Source: Microvelia longipes
Taxonomy: Eukaryota > Arthropoda > Insecta > Hemiptera > Veliidae
Direction: 5' to 3'
Assembly (NCBI GenBank): GCA_018340805.1
Contig: JACMZG010000008.1
Span: forward strand, 19,583,118 to 19,647,117
DNA length: 64,000 nucleotides
Part shown: piece by piece, positions 11,073-24,100 of the stretch
How positions within the stretch are numbered: the first letter of the stretch is position 1
Layout: each line of letters opens with the position of its first letter
Translations under genes and position numbers: made by a program
Notes under the pieces: model-generated
Seen by the model: the letters and a program-made list of their open reading frames with translations, nothing else
What the model was told of the DNA's origin: nothing
Database searches by the model: none

Positions 11073-11912
11073 NNNNNNNNNNNNNNNNNNNNNNNNNNNN
11101 NNNNNNNNNNNNNNNNNNNNNNNNNNNNNNNNNNNNNNNNNNNNNNNNNNNNNNNNNNNNNNNNNNNNNNNNNNNNNNNNNNNNNNNNNNNNNNNNNNNN
11201 NNNNNNNNNNNNNNNNNNNNNNNNNNNNNNNNNNNNNNNNNNNNNNNNNNNNNNNNNNNNNNNNNNNNNNNNNNNNNNNNNNNNNNNNNNNNNNNNNNNN
11301 NNNNNNNNNNNNNNNNNNNNNNNNNNNNNNNNNNNNNNNNNNNNNNNNNNNNNNNNNNNNNNNNNNNNNNNNNNNNNNNNNNNNNNNNNNNNNNNNNNNN
11401 NNNNNNNNNNNNNNNNNNNNNNNNNNNNNNNNNNNNNNNNNNNNNNNNNNNNNNNNNNNNNNNNNNNNNNNNNNNNNNNNNNNNNNNNNNNNNNNNNNNN
11501 NNNNNNNNNNNNNNNNNNNNNNNNNNNNNNNNNNNNNNNNNNNNNNNNNNNNNNNNNNNNNNNNNNNNNNNNNNNNNNNNNNNNNNNNNNNNNNNNNNNN
11601 NNNNNNNNNNNNNNNNNNNNNNNNNNNNNNNNNNNNNNNNNNNNNNNNNNNNNNNNNNNNNNNNNNNNNNNNNNNNNNNNNNNNNNNNNNNNNNNNNNNN
11701 NNNNNNNNNNNNNNNNNNNNNNNNNNNNNNNNNNNNNNNNNNNNNNNNNNNNNNNNNNNNNNNNNNNNNNNNNNNNNNNNNNNNNNNNNNNNNNNNNNNN
11801 NNNNNNNNNNNNNNNNNNNNNNNNNNNNNNNNNNNNNNNNNNNNNNNNNNNNNNNNNNNNNNNNNNNNNNNNNNNNNNNNNNNNNNNNNNNNNNNNNNNN
11901 NNNNNNNNNNNN
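11073..11912. other. Assembly gap (840 N)
   Basis: A run of N. It ends exactly inside an inverted copy of PLE-1, so the gap very probably marks where the assembler failed on the repeat. The true size is unknown. Reading frames drawn across it are meaningless. Confidence 1.
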
Positions 11913-12899
11913 GAAAAAGATGCTAATAGCTCAGGGCCGTGCGTCCAAATCATGAAAATATCATCTATAAAACGGCGCCAGTGAAGAGTTTGGATGGTTG
12001 TCTTGATAGGAAATCTTCTTCAAGTTTTCCCATAAAGAGGTTACTGTAAGACGGAGAGAATTTAGAACCCATCGCCGTACCTTTAATTTGTAAGTAGAAG
12101 TCATCCTCAAAACGAAAAACATTATTAGTAAGAATGAATTTAGTAAGTTCGCAGAGAAAATCAGTAGATTGTTCATGAGGAAGGGTCTTTGATCTAAATA
12201 ATATCTGAGCGCAGCCAGTCCTTCGTCGTGAGGAATGTTAGTGTATAGAGAAGAAACATCAATAGTAACTAACATAGTATGAGGAGGTAGAGGCGTAGGA
12301 ACCGAATTAAGAAAATCGAGAAAGTCGTTGGTGTCACGGATGTAGGAAGGAAGATTTTTAACTATGGGTTGAAGCGAGTGATCAACTAAAGATGAGCTGG
12401 GCTCAGTTATACTAGCAACAGAAGAAATTATAGGACGTCCAGGATTTCCATTCTTGTGTATTTTGGGTAACATATAAAAATGTGGTGTCCTAGGATTAGA
12501 AGGTAGAAGAAGTTCAACGGTTTCCTCAGACATATGCTCCAATACTGCATTACGTTTAATAAAATACTTGGTAATAACAGACATTAAATAACGTTCTAGA
12601 GTAGGAGGATTAAATAGACGTTCTCTAACGGAGGAGGTTCATTAATAGAAGCAGGTTTGAAAGGCACTAATGAACTATGTATCTTGTTAGTAGAAGTCAC
12701 ATCGGGGTTATTTTTCCAAAATTACTTCCAGCGAAGAGAGCGAGCAAATTTAAGTGTGTCAGCAACAAGGTCGATCTGATTAAACGAGGAGTTGGTGAAA
12801 AGGTAAGTCCTTTCGATAAAACAGAAATTTGGGGTTCATTCAGATTTTTAGAAGATAAATTAAGAACTTCCCGATTATTATTAGGTCAGATATATTATC
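11913..12899 (-). pseudogene. Inverted partial PLE-1 copy (RT part)
   Basis: Reverse complement of 13584-14571, nearly identical. It encodes the same reverse transcriptase start and RT motifs (residues 1-207 of the PLE-1 protein are recoverable on the minus strand from 12584 leftwards), but single-base losses, for example one G of GGGGTC near 12185 and one G near 11990, shift the frame. The C-terminal part would lie inside the N gap. It shares with PLE-1 the same frame break near the N terminus. Either a very recent inverted duplication or an assembly mirror of PLE-1. Confidence 0.9.
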
Positions 12900-13326
12900 C
12901 AGATATTATTTAGATCAAAGACCCCTTCCTCATGAACAATCTACTGATTTTCTCTGCGAACTTACTAAATTCATTCTTACTAATAATTTTTTCGTTTTGA
13001 GGATGACTTCTACTTACAAATTAAAGGTACGGCGATGGGTTCTAAATTCTCTCCGTCTTACAGTAACCTCTTTATGGGAAAACTTGAAGAAGATTTCCTA
13101 TCAAGACAACCATCCAAACCTCTTCACTGGCGCCGTTTTATAGATGATATTTTCATGATTTGGACGCACGGCCTGAGCTATTAGCATCTTTTCTTTCAGA
13201 CCTCAACACCTGGTACAGTGTGAAGTTTACATGGTCTTCTTGATAGCTCTGCTACTTTCCTTGATGTGGATATTAACCTCTCTAAGGGTTCTCTCCAAAC
13301 TTCAGTACATATCAAGCCCACAAATC
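12900..13326 (+). pseudogene. PLE-1 RT fragment, plus strand
   Basis: Matches 14277-14703 (RT motifs B and C region) and starts abruptly after the inverted copy. Frame-shifting indels are visible relative to PLE-1: a base difference in the T run after AATAAT, a lost C in GGCCCTGAG, and a lost CT in TCTTCTTCTGATAG. It is the centre of the palindrome described in the findings. Not functional. Confidence 0.9.
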
Positions 13327-13583
13327 ATCAACAAATCATCTATAAAACGGCGCCAGTGAAGAGGTTTGGATGGTTGTCTTGATAGGAAATCTTCTTCAAG
13401 TTTCCCATAAAGAGGTTACTGTAAGACGGAGAGAATTTAGAACCCATCGCCGTACCTTTAATTTGTAAGTAGAAGTCATCCTCAAAACGAAAAGCATTAT
13501 TAGTAAGAATGAATTTAGTAAGTTCGCAGAGAAAATCAGTAGATTGTTCATGAGGAAGGGGTCTTTGATCTAAATAATATCTG
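13327..13583 (-). pseudogene. PLE-1 RT fragment, minus strand
   Basis: Reverse complement of 14277-14527. It joins the plus fragment before it at a shared ATCATC and the plus-strand PLE-1 after it at 13583/13584. The second junction is the exact mirror of that at 12899/12900. An inverted segment at the 5' side of a retroelement is a known outcome of twin-primed or template-switched insertion. Not functional by itself. Confidence 0.9.
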
Positions 13584-13597
13584 GATAATATATCTGA

Positions 13598-13863
13598 CCT
13601 AATAATAATCGGGAAGTTCTTAATTTATCTTCTAAAAATCTGAATGAACCCCAAATTTCTGTTTTATCGAAAGGACTTACCTTTTCACCAACTCCTCGTT
13701 TTAATCAGATCGACCTTGTTGCTGACACACTTAAATTTGCTCGCTCTCTTCGCTGGAAGTATTATTGGAAAAATAACCCCGATGTGACTTCTACTAACAA
13801 GATACATAGTTCATTAGTGCCTTTCAAACCTGCTTCTATTAATGAACCTCCTCCGTTAGAGAA
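13598..13863 (+). CDS. PLE-1 N-terminal coding part, other frame
   Basis: Open in a different frame from the main gene from just after a stop (13595) to a stop at 13886. It reads NNREVLNLSSKNLNEPQISV, then LSKGLTFSPTP, then LVADTLKFARSLRWKYYWKN. The LSKGL-F-PTP motif is typical of the region just upstream of the RT domain in Penelope-like elements. Near 13860 the protein continues in the main frame as RLFNPPTLERYL and then MSVITKY, so a single-base indel separates the two parts. The same break is present in the inverted copy (about 12620). It is therefore either an old inactivating mutation copied with the element, or the same sequence error represented twice. No start codon is visible because the 5' end is cut off. 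Confidence 0.8.
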
Positions 13864-13899
13864 CGTCTATTTAATCCTCCTACTCTAGAACGTTATTTA

Positions 13900-15588
13900 A
13901 TGTCTGTTATTACCAAGTATTTTATTAAACGTAATGCAGTATTGGAGCATATGTCTGAGGAAACCGTTGAACTTCTTCTACCTTCTAATCCTAGGACACC
14001 ACATTTTTATATGTTACCCAAAATACACAAGAATGGAAATCCTGGACGTCCTATAATTTCTTCTGTTGCTAGTATAACTGAGCCCAGCTCATCTTTAGTT
14101 GATCACTCGCTTCAACCCATAGTTAAAAATCTTCCTTCCTACATCCGTGACACCAACGACTTTCTCGATTTTCTTAATTCGGTTCCTACGCCTCTACCTC
14201 CTCATACTATGTTAGTTACTATTGATGTTTCTTCTCTATACACTAACATTCCTCACGACGAAGGACTGGCTGCGCTCAGATATTATTTAGATCAAAGACC
14301 CCTTCCTCATGAACAATCTACTGATTTTCTCTGCGAACTTACTAAATTCATTCTTACTAATAATGTTTTTCGTTTTGAGGATGACTTCTACTTACAAATT
14401 AAAGGTACGGCGATGGGTTCTAAATTCTCTCCGTCTTACAGTAACCTCTTTATGGGAAAACTTGAAGAAGATTTCCTATCAAGACAACCATCCAAACCTC
14501 TTCACTGGCGCCGTTTTATAGATGATATTTTCATGATTTGGACGCACGGCCCTGAGCTATTAGCATCTTTTCTTTCAGACCTCAACACCTGGTACAGTGT
14601 GAAGTTTACATGGTCTTCTTCTGATAGCTCTGCTACTTTCCTTGATGTGGATATTAACCTCTCTAAGGGTTCTCTCCAAACTTCAGTACATATCAAGCCC
14701 ACAAATCATCAACAATACCTTCATTACTCTTCCTGTCATCCTTATCACACCAAACAATCCCTTCCATATTCTCTTTCAGTTAGAGGCAAAAGAATCTGTT
14801 CTGATCGAGAGGGACTTGATAAATTTAATCAAAATTTATCTCAGGCCCTCGTACGACGCGGATATCCTGAACCTCTAATTGATAAACAACTTAATAAACC
14901 TATATATCCCCGTCCTCCCCCTGATAATACCATCAATAATTCCAGAACTAATTTAACCACCACCTTTTTCCCTGGTCTTCACAAATTAAACAACGTCCTT
15001 AGAACTTCCTTCCCTATCCTGGAAAACTCCCCTCTCACACGTGACCTACTTCCTAAACCTCCGTCGGTTGCCTTTCGTCGTCCTCCTAACCTCCGTAACC
15101 TTTTTGTCCACACCAAACCTCCTTCTTCCTATTCTAATAATAACAACAATCCTCCTGGTATACATCCCTGTAATAGACGTGTCCCCCAACCTTGTAAAAC
15201 CTGCCCTATTCTTAATCCTTCTACCTCGTTCACCAGTCCTGTTACTAATATATCATACCCCATAACTTCTTCCACTACGTGCACTTCTTCCAATTTAGTC
15301 TATGTTTTAGAGTGCACTCAATGTAACGCTTTTTATATTGGTGAAACTAAAACCCTCCTTTCCCTACGCATAAACAACCATCGTAATTCGGTTAATCACA
15401 ACCCTGTCACCACTCTTCCTGTTGCCATACATGCTAGGTATCATAACAGTGATTTTAATTCTTGTTTTACTGTCCGCCCACTTCGTCTCCTCCCTACCGG
15501 TACCTCTGATTGTGACAGAAGAAATATGGAGCTCGCTTACCAATATGTAACGAAATCTCGACTTCCTCCTGGTATCAATCAGAGATAG
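13900..15588 (+). CDS. PLE-1 reverse transcriptase / GIY-YIG endonuclease
   Basis: 562 residues open from the Met at 13900. The true protein starts further upstream across the frame break. RT domain: YMLPKIHK and GRPI (37-51), motif A with TIDVSSLYTNIP (107-118), motif B with GTAMGSKFSPSYSNLF (169-184), motif C with RFIDDIFMIW (205-214; D208 and D209 catalytic). A connector with SCHPYHTKQSLPYS (278-291) and RGKRIC is typical of PLEs. A Cys cluster CNRRVPQPCKTC (424-435) precedes the GIY-YIG domain: LVYVLECTQC (466-475), FYIGET (478-483), R490, H494, and probable catalytic Glu544 in RRNMELAYQ. The usual GIY is LVY here. No stop or frameshift interrupts it, so it may be young. Expected role: copies PLE RNA at a nicked target. 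Confidence 0.93.
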   Translation: MSVITKYFIKRNAVLEHMSEETVELLLPSNPRTPHFYMLPKIHKNGNPGRPIISSVASITEPSSSLVDHSLQPIVKNLPSYIRDTNDFLDFLNSVPTPLPPHTMLVTIDVSSLYTNIPHDEGLAALRYYLDQRPLPHEQSTDFLCELTKFILTNNVFRFEDDFYLQIKGTAMGSKFSPSYSNLFMGKLEEDFLSRQPSKPLHWRRFIDDIFMIWTHGPELLASFLSDLNTWYSVKFTWSSSDSSATFLDVDINLSKGSLQTSVHIKPTNHQQYLHYSSCHPYHTKQSLPYSLSVRGKRICSDREGLDKFNQNLSQALVRRGYPEPLIDKQLNKPIYPRPPPDNTINNSRTNLTTTFFPGLHKLNNVLRTSFPILENSPLTRDLLPKPPSVAFRRPPNLRNLFVHTKPPSSYSNNNNNPPGIHPCNRRVPQPCKTCPILNPSTSFTSPVTNISYPITSSTTCTSSNLVYVLECTQCNAFYIGETKTLLSLRINNHRNSVNHNPVTTLPVAIHARYHNSDFNSCFTVRPLRLLPTGTSDCDRRNMELAYQYVTKSRLPPGINQR

Positions 15589-16189
<601 letters not shown>

Positions 16190-16954
16190 CTCCCGACATG
16201 CCACCTACCTGCTTTTGGGCGCTTCGTGACCACATTATTGTTGTTTTGTAATAATTTATCCTATAGTCTTTGTAAGTGGCATACTGTCACAATATTAGCG
16301 AATTTTCAAATTTATTATTCGAAAAACGTGATTTGTTTTTATCAAATGTATATGTCAAACAAATCAATCGTCACTAGTACTGATAGATGTTTGTGACTTT
16401 GCCAATGTGTTTGCCATATAAAGAGGTGTGTTTATTATGTTTCAGCAGATTTAATAAGTTTTCGGTTTCACGGTGAATTTTTGAAAATTTAAGTAAGTTA
16501 TAATTGGGGGTTAACGAAGTCATACATATTTAATAAACGACAGAAGTCCGAACATTTATGTAATTTACTTTTGTACCAAGTTTCATTCCGATTCAAAAAA
16601 GCGTTCAAAAGTTATCGAGAGACAAAAAAAAGCGTCTGTCTATTTTCTCGCACACACACAAATATAAAATTAATTATGTTTATAAAATTAAAATTAATTT
16701 TATAAAGTTATTAAAAAAATTATTTTCTTTGACTGAACCATAGTTTTTATATAATTTTTGCTACAACCCTGCTCGTCTAGGGGAGGGGGCCCGGGCTACG
16801 ACTATGCTTGAGGGCGCTAAAGCCTCTCCCTAGCAGTCAGCTGGTTATTTTATGTTTAAAAATTATTATCCGACCAATATTGATACTTAAAGGGAATTTT
16901 CCTAAAAGAAATTTGAGGATAACCCTCGATTTAGAACTAGAGGAAAAAGGCGGC
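16190..16954. other. Gene-free; short family X tail at 16540-16660
   Basis: Contains TTTTGTACCAAGTTTCATTC and AAAAGTTATCGAGAGAC, then a CACACACA run, in the arrangement common to dispersed repeats in this window. No gene is supported; the short open frame at 16808-17065 runs into a repeat copy. Confidence 0.45.
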
Positions 16955-17240
16955 TACGGGGTACCTCGGAACTTTTCCTCATCTCATCGGATTGGCTACG
17001 ATCATCCTCCCTGCTTCGCACTCGCTTTCCTCGTCTTCAGAATATACAAATCGCCAAATATTTAACACAGCATCATGTCTAGCATGAATACAGTAGAAGC
17101 AACGATGATAAGAGACTTGTACAAACAGACAACTTTCAGGAGACCTTTAAAACACCTGAATCGGATAATTCCGGTTTCATCCCGGTTTCGGATTTTTTGC
17201 AAACACAATACTTTTCTTCCTATATATAATCATAAAAATA
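16955..17240 (+). mobile_element. Dispersed repeat family X, copy A
   Basis: Starts GGCTACGGGGTACCTCGGAA with TTTTCCTCATCTCATCGGAT, contains CTAGCATGAATACAGTAGAA and AACAGACAACTTTCAGGAGA, and ends CATCCCGGTTTCGGATTTTT with GCAAACACAATACTTT. Homologous stretches occur at 24600-25470 and 30965-31640. No ORF of its own is visible; a non-autonomous element or fragment of a larger one. Confidence 0.7.
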
Positions 17241-18313
17241 AAATGAGGAAAAATAAAAATTGTAAACAATCGGGCCTAGACAGGGAGGGTGGGGAAGGGG
17301 ATGATCCCCGAAGTTAGTTTCTTGAAACTGAACTTCGGCCGGTGGAGACATTCAACCAATATCACCGCTACGGCCTACTAATACTATTGAGTAATCGTAT
17401 TCCCCCAACGATTAAGTATGGTGTGTTAATAGGGCATTAATAAAACGAACTTAGTTGTTAAATTATTTCTTCTCACCCTTCGTATTAGATGGGATAATAA
17501 AATTTACGCGACTTTCTAATTGCCATGGAAACGCAGCCTCAGGCCACTTCAGAACTGTAAAGATTGAAAAACACCCAGTTGACTGTCAAGTTAATTTTTA
17601 CTCCCTAGCTGTAGTTAAAGGGAGTGAAGGGAGCCAGCCCTTTTTGCTTTGTCACGCCGGAAAATTATTAAAAGTTTTTATATGTCAATAGAAAATGTCA
17701 TTCTGATTGAATATGTAAGGGTTTAACAAATATATTTTTTTTGCTCTTATTTAAATGTTTATAACTAAAGAAAAAATATTTTTTGAAATCATATTGTTTT
17801 ACTATATCGGTTGACATATACAATTATATATTTATTATCTAGTATCGAAAAACTAGGTTTTAGAAAAGGAATTCTACAGATTTTAATCTTGTCTTTTTTA
17901 CCATTTAACAACAAGTCTGTTTAAAGTTTACCTAGCGGGGAGCTTTGTTTTTCTCCCCCGTCAGTCCCCCGACTCCTCAAGCCATTTTTTCTCTTGCTGC
18001 CTTTGTCCCGAGACAGTTCTTTGTCCTCACCACTCCTTACAGACAATGGCTCCCATAATATGTCACATGCTATAAACTTAGACCACTATCTCATTTCCTT
18101 CCATTTCTTTATCTTTTAGTTTATATATTTTTTTTATAACTATAGCTTTTATAAAACTTTTCTAAATGAGACAAATATTTTTATTTTTAGCTTTGTCAAT
18201 CGATATCGCATGTCGGATTTTAAATAGTCATAGCAAATCAAATTTTTAAATTTCGAAGATCATCAAATAAAGGTATTTATTTTTGACACTACATTAGAGG
18301 TAGTGTTGGTAAG

Positions 18314-18315
<2 letters not shown>
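17241..18315. other. Gene-free stretch
   Basis: Contains a GC-richer patch (17500-17660) open in one frame, but with no recognisable domain or splice context. It may be a dispersed repeat with no partner in this window. Confidence 0.4.

Positions 18316-18383
<68 letters not shown>
18316..18383. repeat. (TA)n array
   Basis: Alternating TA, about 65 bp. Confidence 0.97.
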
Positions 18384-19348
18384 AGGGTGTATTTGCTGAC
18401 TATACATTATCGTTTTATTTATTCTTTAATCGTATAGTCCTGGATCTATGTTGGTAAAACTGCTGCAATTATTACAACTGCTAAAATCTGTTATGATGTA
18501 TCTCCACAAAAACCTCTGAATTGTATGATACCTCAAAAATACTAAGAATCGCAAGTCGTTTTTAGTAAGATATAATATTATAAACGATAATTGCTTGCAC
18601 GTTTTGTACATCATGAAATTAAAAATATCGGGTGTGTGTGTGTGTGACACACACAAAGGCATTTTGTCTTTTGCCTTCTTAACTCTTTAACTATGACAAC
18701 AAGCTTGTTCACAAACCAAACAAAAATTTAGAATAATTTGAAATGATTAAAAGTATATTTGATTTTGAAAATATTTATATTTTTTTTTACGTTCTGTATT
18801 TTAAATATATTTTTTTTCTTCCCGGTTTTTTATTTTATGAAAACATTATATTGGGACATTTTTAGTTTCGCCAGGATTTAAAATTTGGACGAAACAAAGG
18901 TTCCAATATCAGGACAGTCCCGCGAAAATTGAAAAACCTGGCAACACTAGGTTTTTACCTAGTTGTCCCTTTGTATGTGTATTTGTGGGTGTGTCTGATA
19001 CCATCGTAGCTCCTAGTGTATCTTTTTTAATAAATTTCCTTTATTAAAAACATGAAAATTTAAAATATAAATAACATTGCATTTTAGGATAGAATGCCAC
19101 ACTTTAGAGTTAAAACTCTGCTCTGTTTAGCAAGTACTTAATTAACTAAGACTAAAGAACTATATTTTTTAATAACCAACATGCAGTATTTGTCTAAATA
19201 TACACATACACTACATATAAATACATATATACATACATACACACACACATATATATGTATTTATATATCTATATATGTATGTATGCTAGAAAGCATCACA
19301 CACACTCACACATCCTGAATGTCTGCTATCATTTCAGCTCCCAGAATT
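18384..19348. other. Gene-free stretch
   Basis: AT-rich. A short GT run (18631-18645) is followed at once by ACACACAC, giving a small hairpin. An ACAT-rich patch at 19200-19275 leads towards the next TA array. Confidence 0.5.
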
Positions 19349-19604
<256 letters not shown>

Positions 19605-21088
19605 CCGTCATGTAAACCTCATAAGCGTAATGTTCTGATGAAAATTCGATAAAATAAGTAAAGAGCTTTGGATACATGTTGTGCCATCAAAGTGCGGAAA
19701 AGCATCAAGTCCCCTCTCTCAAGTAGAATGCGTTTTTAATCAATGAAAACTCTCAGCACAATAGATTTTGGTTTTCTTCTATCCTCTTATTGTTTGCCGT
19801 CTAACACTAAACTTAACTTTGCAGCACACAAATCAAAATCATTTAGTTTATATATGTCCAACAATAAAGAAGTTGATACAAAGGTAATAAATTAAATACG
19901 GAATTTAAGACAAGAAGACTACAAGGTATATACATATTTTGGTTAAATTTTAAAACTTTCTTAAAATTACAACTGATAACATATAAGCGGAAAATATCAA
20001 TACGTAAAAGTCAAGTTATATTTCTTTGGCTTTTCTTTGTCGTTATATTTTGCTTTAAAAAACGCCGGGACATTGTTTCTAAACATGAAATACTTTTTTT
20101 CTTCTTTTCCCCTAAGGTATATATATTTTCCATCATGAAAAATACAATAGGAAAAGGAAAATATGAAAAGCCGAAAAGAAAGAAGTTATTAAATGTGAAA
20201 GAAATAAAGATTTAATCAAGCGTTAAATTGTTTAAAAATATATTAAGAGAAAATCGATGACTGAAAGAGTTTAATTCTTTGGATTTATTCTAAAAAGATT
20301 AAAAAACATTCTATTACTAGAAAATAAATATTATTTATTCAGACACCATTTACTATGTTTACACGTTGATTTAAATCGATTATAATGATCAATTGTAATT
20401 TGCTTTGTACACTATATTAAAAAAATCAGTTTATTTGTCATACTTTGTATAGTATTCGATAGCATACCCGAGCAAATTTTTGAGCGAAATTTGAGCTAAC
20501 TAGATGGGATAGCTTAGCTTCACAAAAACCTTTTAGTAAGTCCTAAAGACGGAAAAAAATCTAAAGGATGCTTTAATCGTTTAAACAAAGTGGAAGAGCA
20601 CAATGAAATCTCACTTTTAGATATTACGACATTACACTTTAAATACTCATGGCAGTAGGTGGGAAATAAAAAAACATTTTTTTGTGGGTGCGGCTGTAAA
20701 GTGTTAGCTTTCAGCCTACAAATGACAACTAAGAACAATTTAATCGCTAAAGCGATAAAACATTTACTTTACGTCCGCCGGCTGTTTATTTTATTGACTG
20801 CGTTCCCCCCAAAATAGTATATGCAACATGGGTGTAAAGCTGCATTGAAAATTAATTATTGACTAGTTTTTCGCAGCAATAAAATCTCATTTTACAGCCC
20901 AGCTACATAATCTAATATTATAGATTACTCATAAGTTACAATCAATTTTTTTTAGTTACTCCATATTCCAATCTAAGTAAAACATAAAACAAGTAGCATG
21001 AACTCATATGATGCTATTAAAGTAAATATTTAATAATATAAATTTAAATAAAAACTATTATTACTAATAAATAAAAACAGAACAGATT
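19605..21088. other. Gene-free stretch
   Basis: AT-rich, no supported gene. A weak similarity between 20870-20930 and 51325-51380 (AATAAAATNTCANTTTACAGC) hints at a dispersed repeat. Confidence 0.45.
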
Positions 21089-21155
21089 TTCTCTTTCCAA
21101 TAACATCTAATAACAGAGCCGGCTTTCAACCTTTAAAGGTCATCGTCAGTGCCGG
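21089..21155 (-). repeat. PLE-type 3' tail fragment
   Basis: Read on the minus strand: GGCACTGACGATGACCTTTA, AAGGTTGAAAGCCGGC, then TTATTGGAAAGAG. It is the same tail layout as at 1.4, 27.85 and 51.5 kb. No RT sequence is seen to its right, so the body is lost or too decayed to see. Confidence 0.5.
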
Positions 21156-24100
21156 TGTAAGCCAAGTAAGGAACCAGTTTATTTAAAAGTGAGTACTTGA
21201 CTGGTACTATTACTATTATTAGGTACTATTAATATTGGAATTTAAAAGATATTGTAAAAATTTAAATGTTTATTTCCTTAAAAATATTTATTAAATCTAA
21301 AAATATAAAGACCTATTTTCAAAAATTGACACCAGAGGTGTAAAAAAGAGGGGGCTCGAGTCTCCGTTGTATTGTACCTTTGACAAACAATAAGAACACA
21401 TTCCCCTAAAAGCACAACTCATAAGTCTGTTATTTTGCCCTAAAATGAGTTTGTATTTAGTAATAAATTAAATTTGTAATTATTGAGATTCAGTTATGGT
21501 ATTTGTTTAGTTATTTGCTTTCAAATTTAATTACAAATTATGCCAGCATAATTTGTGATCAAATTCAATAAATAATTAAAGCAAAACGAAAATGTCGGAA
21601 TCAGAAAAATCAAAATAGCGGGGGAGAAAAACCTTATCGGTGTTAATTTTCTTTAAAATTGATTATTAAAGTAGGAAATAAAAATTAAATTGATATTTAT
21701 TTCTTAAAAGTGGTTCATCATTTTTAAAAATATTTTTGTCAGGTTTTGTTCATTTTAGGAAGTTATAAGTTAGTTGCGGTTGTGTTTGTAAAAGTCAAAT
21801 CTGGGAATTATACATTTTATTTAAAGATTAGTTTCGTTTCCTAAAAAAGAGGAAATATTTTGTTGAAATCAATTAGCGGACATCTTTGTATATGAGTTTT
21901 ATTCAGTTTTCTAGGAAGCCCTAATCTCTTCCAAGCTATTTTAGAAATATTAATATAATACCTTACCAAGATTAAAAAGTTACACTACATTTAGTCAACC
22001 AAATAATAAGTCTAAAATAAAAATCTAAATTGCTATAGAACTCCGAAACCGGGATTCCAACTTAGGCTGTTTTAATTTATGAATATGAAAAATAGGAAGA
22101 ATCTTTGTTGACAAAGCAAATCTTGTCGCGACATCACATGTCATTTTTAAATTGTTTACTATTGTTTCGACTTCTTTAGTCTTATTGCGATAACTTAACC
22201 CATTTAAGGTAAGTTTACAATTAGTAAGTTTTAAGTTTTTTCGTTATTATAAAAACTTAATTCTCGTTTGTTTGTGCTTCATACAAAAGATAGGTAGAGT
22301 GTTACACGAAATATATAAAAACAACGCTCAGCGACCTCGACAAACAAGGCCGCTGTAGTTTATCTGGGAAATATTACAATGAACTGAAGAAGTTTCAAAT
22401 ATTATATTGAATGAATATATTATATAAAATACTTCCCAAAGGTTGATATCTAACTTCTTCTGACAAACTTAACTTCGTCAAAGATATCTTAGAAGCCGAG
22501 GAGGACTGAAAAAAAAATCCTAGGGGAGTGCGATAGAATTAAAGAACATTAGCGAACATTAACATAACTAATAACATAACTAAAGAACATTAACATTCGA
22601 CAACATGACAAGTTGTTGTCGAATCATTGTATTATTTTCATTTTCACACTTGCCTAAACTAAAATTAAATCAATTGTGATATTAGACTATAACCTGTTTA
22701 GCAGTTCTCAAAATCACAATTATACACCAAGCAATCATGGGCAAGTTTGACCATAGGTTAGTGTATGATCTTGGAGGTGGTTAATCTGAAGGGGGAATAA
22801 CTGATAAATCATATATATTATTATTTTTATTACTGATTTATTTATATTTTATTATTTTCCTGACCGGCCTATAGTATTGTATTTTCTCATTTTTTCCATC
22901 TGTAAAAGATACACACATATACTGTTAAAAATTTTTTTACGTAACATTTATTCAAGATAATTTAAAAAAGACAGCATGGTTGAATTGAATCAAAACTTAA
23001 TACAAGTTAAAGTTGTAAGATTGTAGAGTTATTGTGAGAGATTGTTGAGATGGTGTAGTGAGGGCTTACTAGAGGTTAGCTATTACAGAGCAAGCTGATG
23101 AGAGAGAGAGGGCGACACAGCGTGCACTGTGGCACGTAGTCTCCTTGCTTTCTGTTCATAAATACTTACCCTTCAACTCCACGATCTTTTTCTACTCTTT
23201 TCTATCCGCTTGCGCCCTGTCCGTTTTTGATCTTTAGCAATTAGTAGCCGGAATGCTGATATGATGTCAATAAATAGGATTTAGACGTTATTAAACGAAG
23301 TTTGATTAAGATGTAGAAAAAATAAAAAAATATTTAGTTCTAATAATAGGAAGTTTTTAATACAAATTTCAGTCCGTTTATTTCTTTATGTTTTATCCGT
23401 CAATAGAATTTTTTAAATGTTTTCGACTCGCTGTTTTAAACATATATTTTGTTTTAAATGTTTTAAAATTCGAACTCGCTTCACTCGTCCTCGGAGTGTC
23501 ATGATCAAAGTGGTGGTATTATTTCAGTCTCGCTGCACTCGATCTCAAAATACGCTACGTACAAACAGCGTATTTAACTGGCGATATTATTCCATACGCA
23601 TTTAATACGATCCGGTTCTTGCATCGTATTTGGTTAGTCGATCGAGTCAGATAACGTTATAACTGATTTCACCAAAACATCGCGTCTTTTATTGTGAAGG
23701 TTTCCCCATGGTTATAAGGAAGTTTTGAACAAAAATATATTTAACTAAATTGTTATTTTTTTGCATAATAATAAAGTTACATTAAAAAATAATATCTGAA
23801 AAGTTATGTGATGAAAAACGGTTTTATTTCAGTGAAATAATAGTTCGTCAAGAAGGTATATTTCAAATATGTTTTCCACTGAAAGTACGAATAGCTTATC
23901 GGGGGATCCACCTAGATTCCATCTCCTTAGTACTAGCGTATCCGACTGAATTTCCTTCGCATGGTTCTTACAGCGTATTCAACCGTGCTAATCAGCGTAC
24001 TTTTTACGATCCGCGGATTTAGAATACTGTATGACCGTACTAATTAATCCAAAGTCAATAAGTGATAAGACTTCGGACTAACTTGTTTTCGTCCCAGAAT

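Noticed and set aside
10990..11955. Long frames spanning the N gap
   Set aside because: Almost all residues are undetermined; the frame is open only because N is not read as a stop.
12677..12913. Plus-strand 78-residue frame
   Set aside because: It is antisense to the inverted PLE-1 N-terminal sequence (the minus strand reads LSKGLTFSPTP there).
14502..15265. Additional short frames within PLE-1 in other frames or antisense
   Set aside because: Shadows of the 562-residue RT/GIY-YIG gene.
17455..17691. 78-residue frame with mixed composition
   Set aside because: No recognisable domain, start context or splice sites; the composition could come from an unrecognised dispersed repeat.
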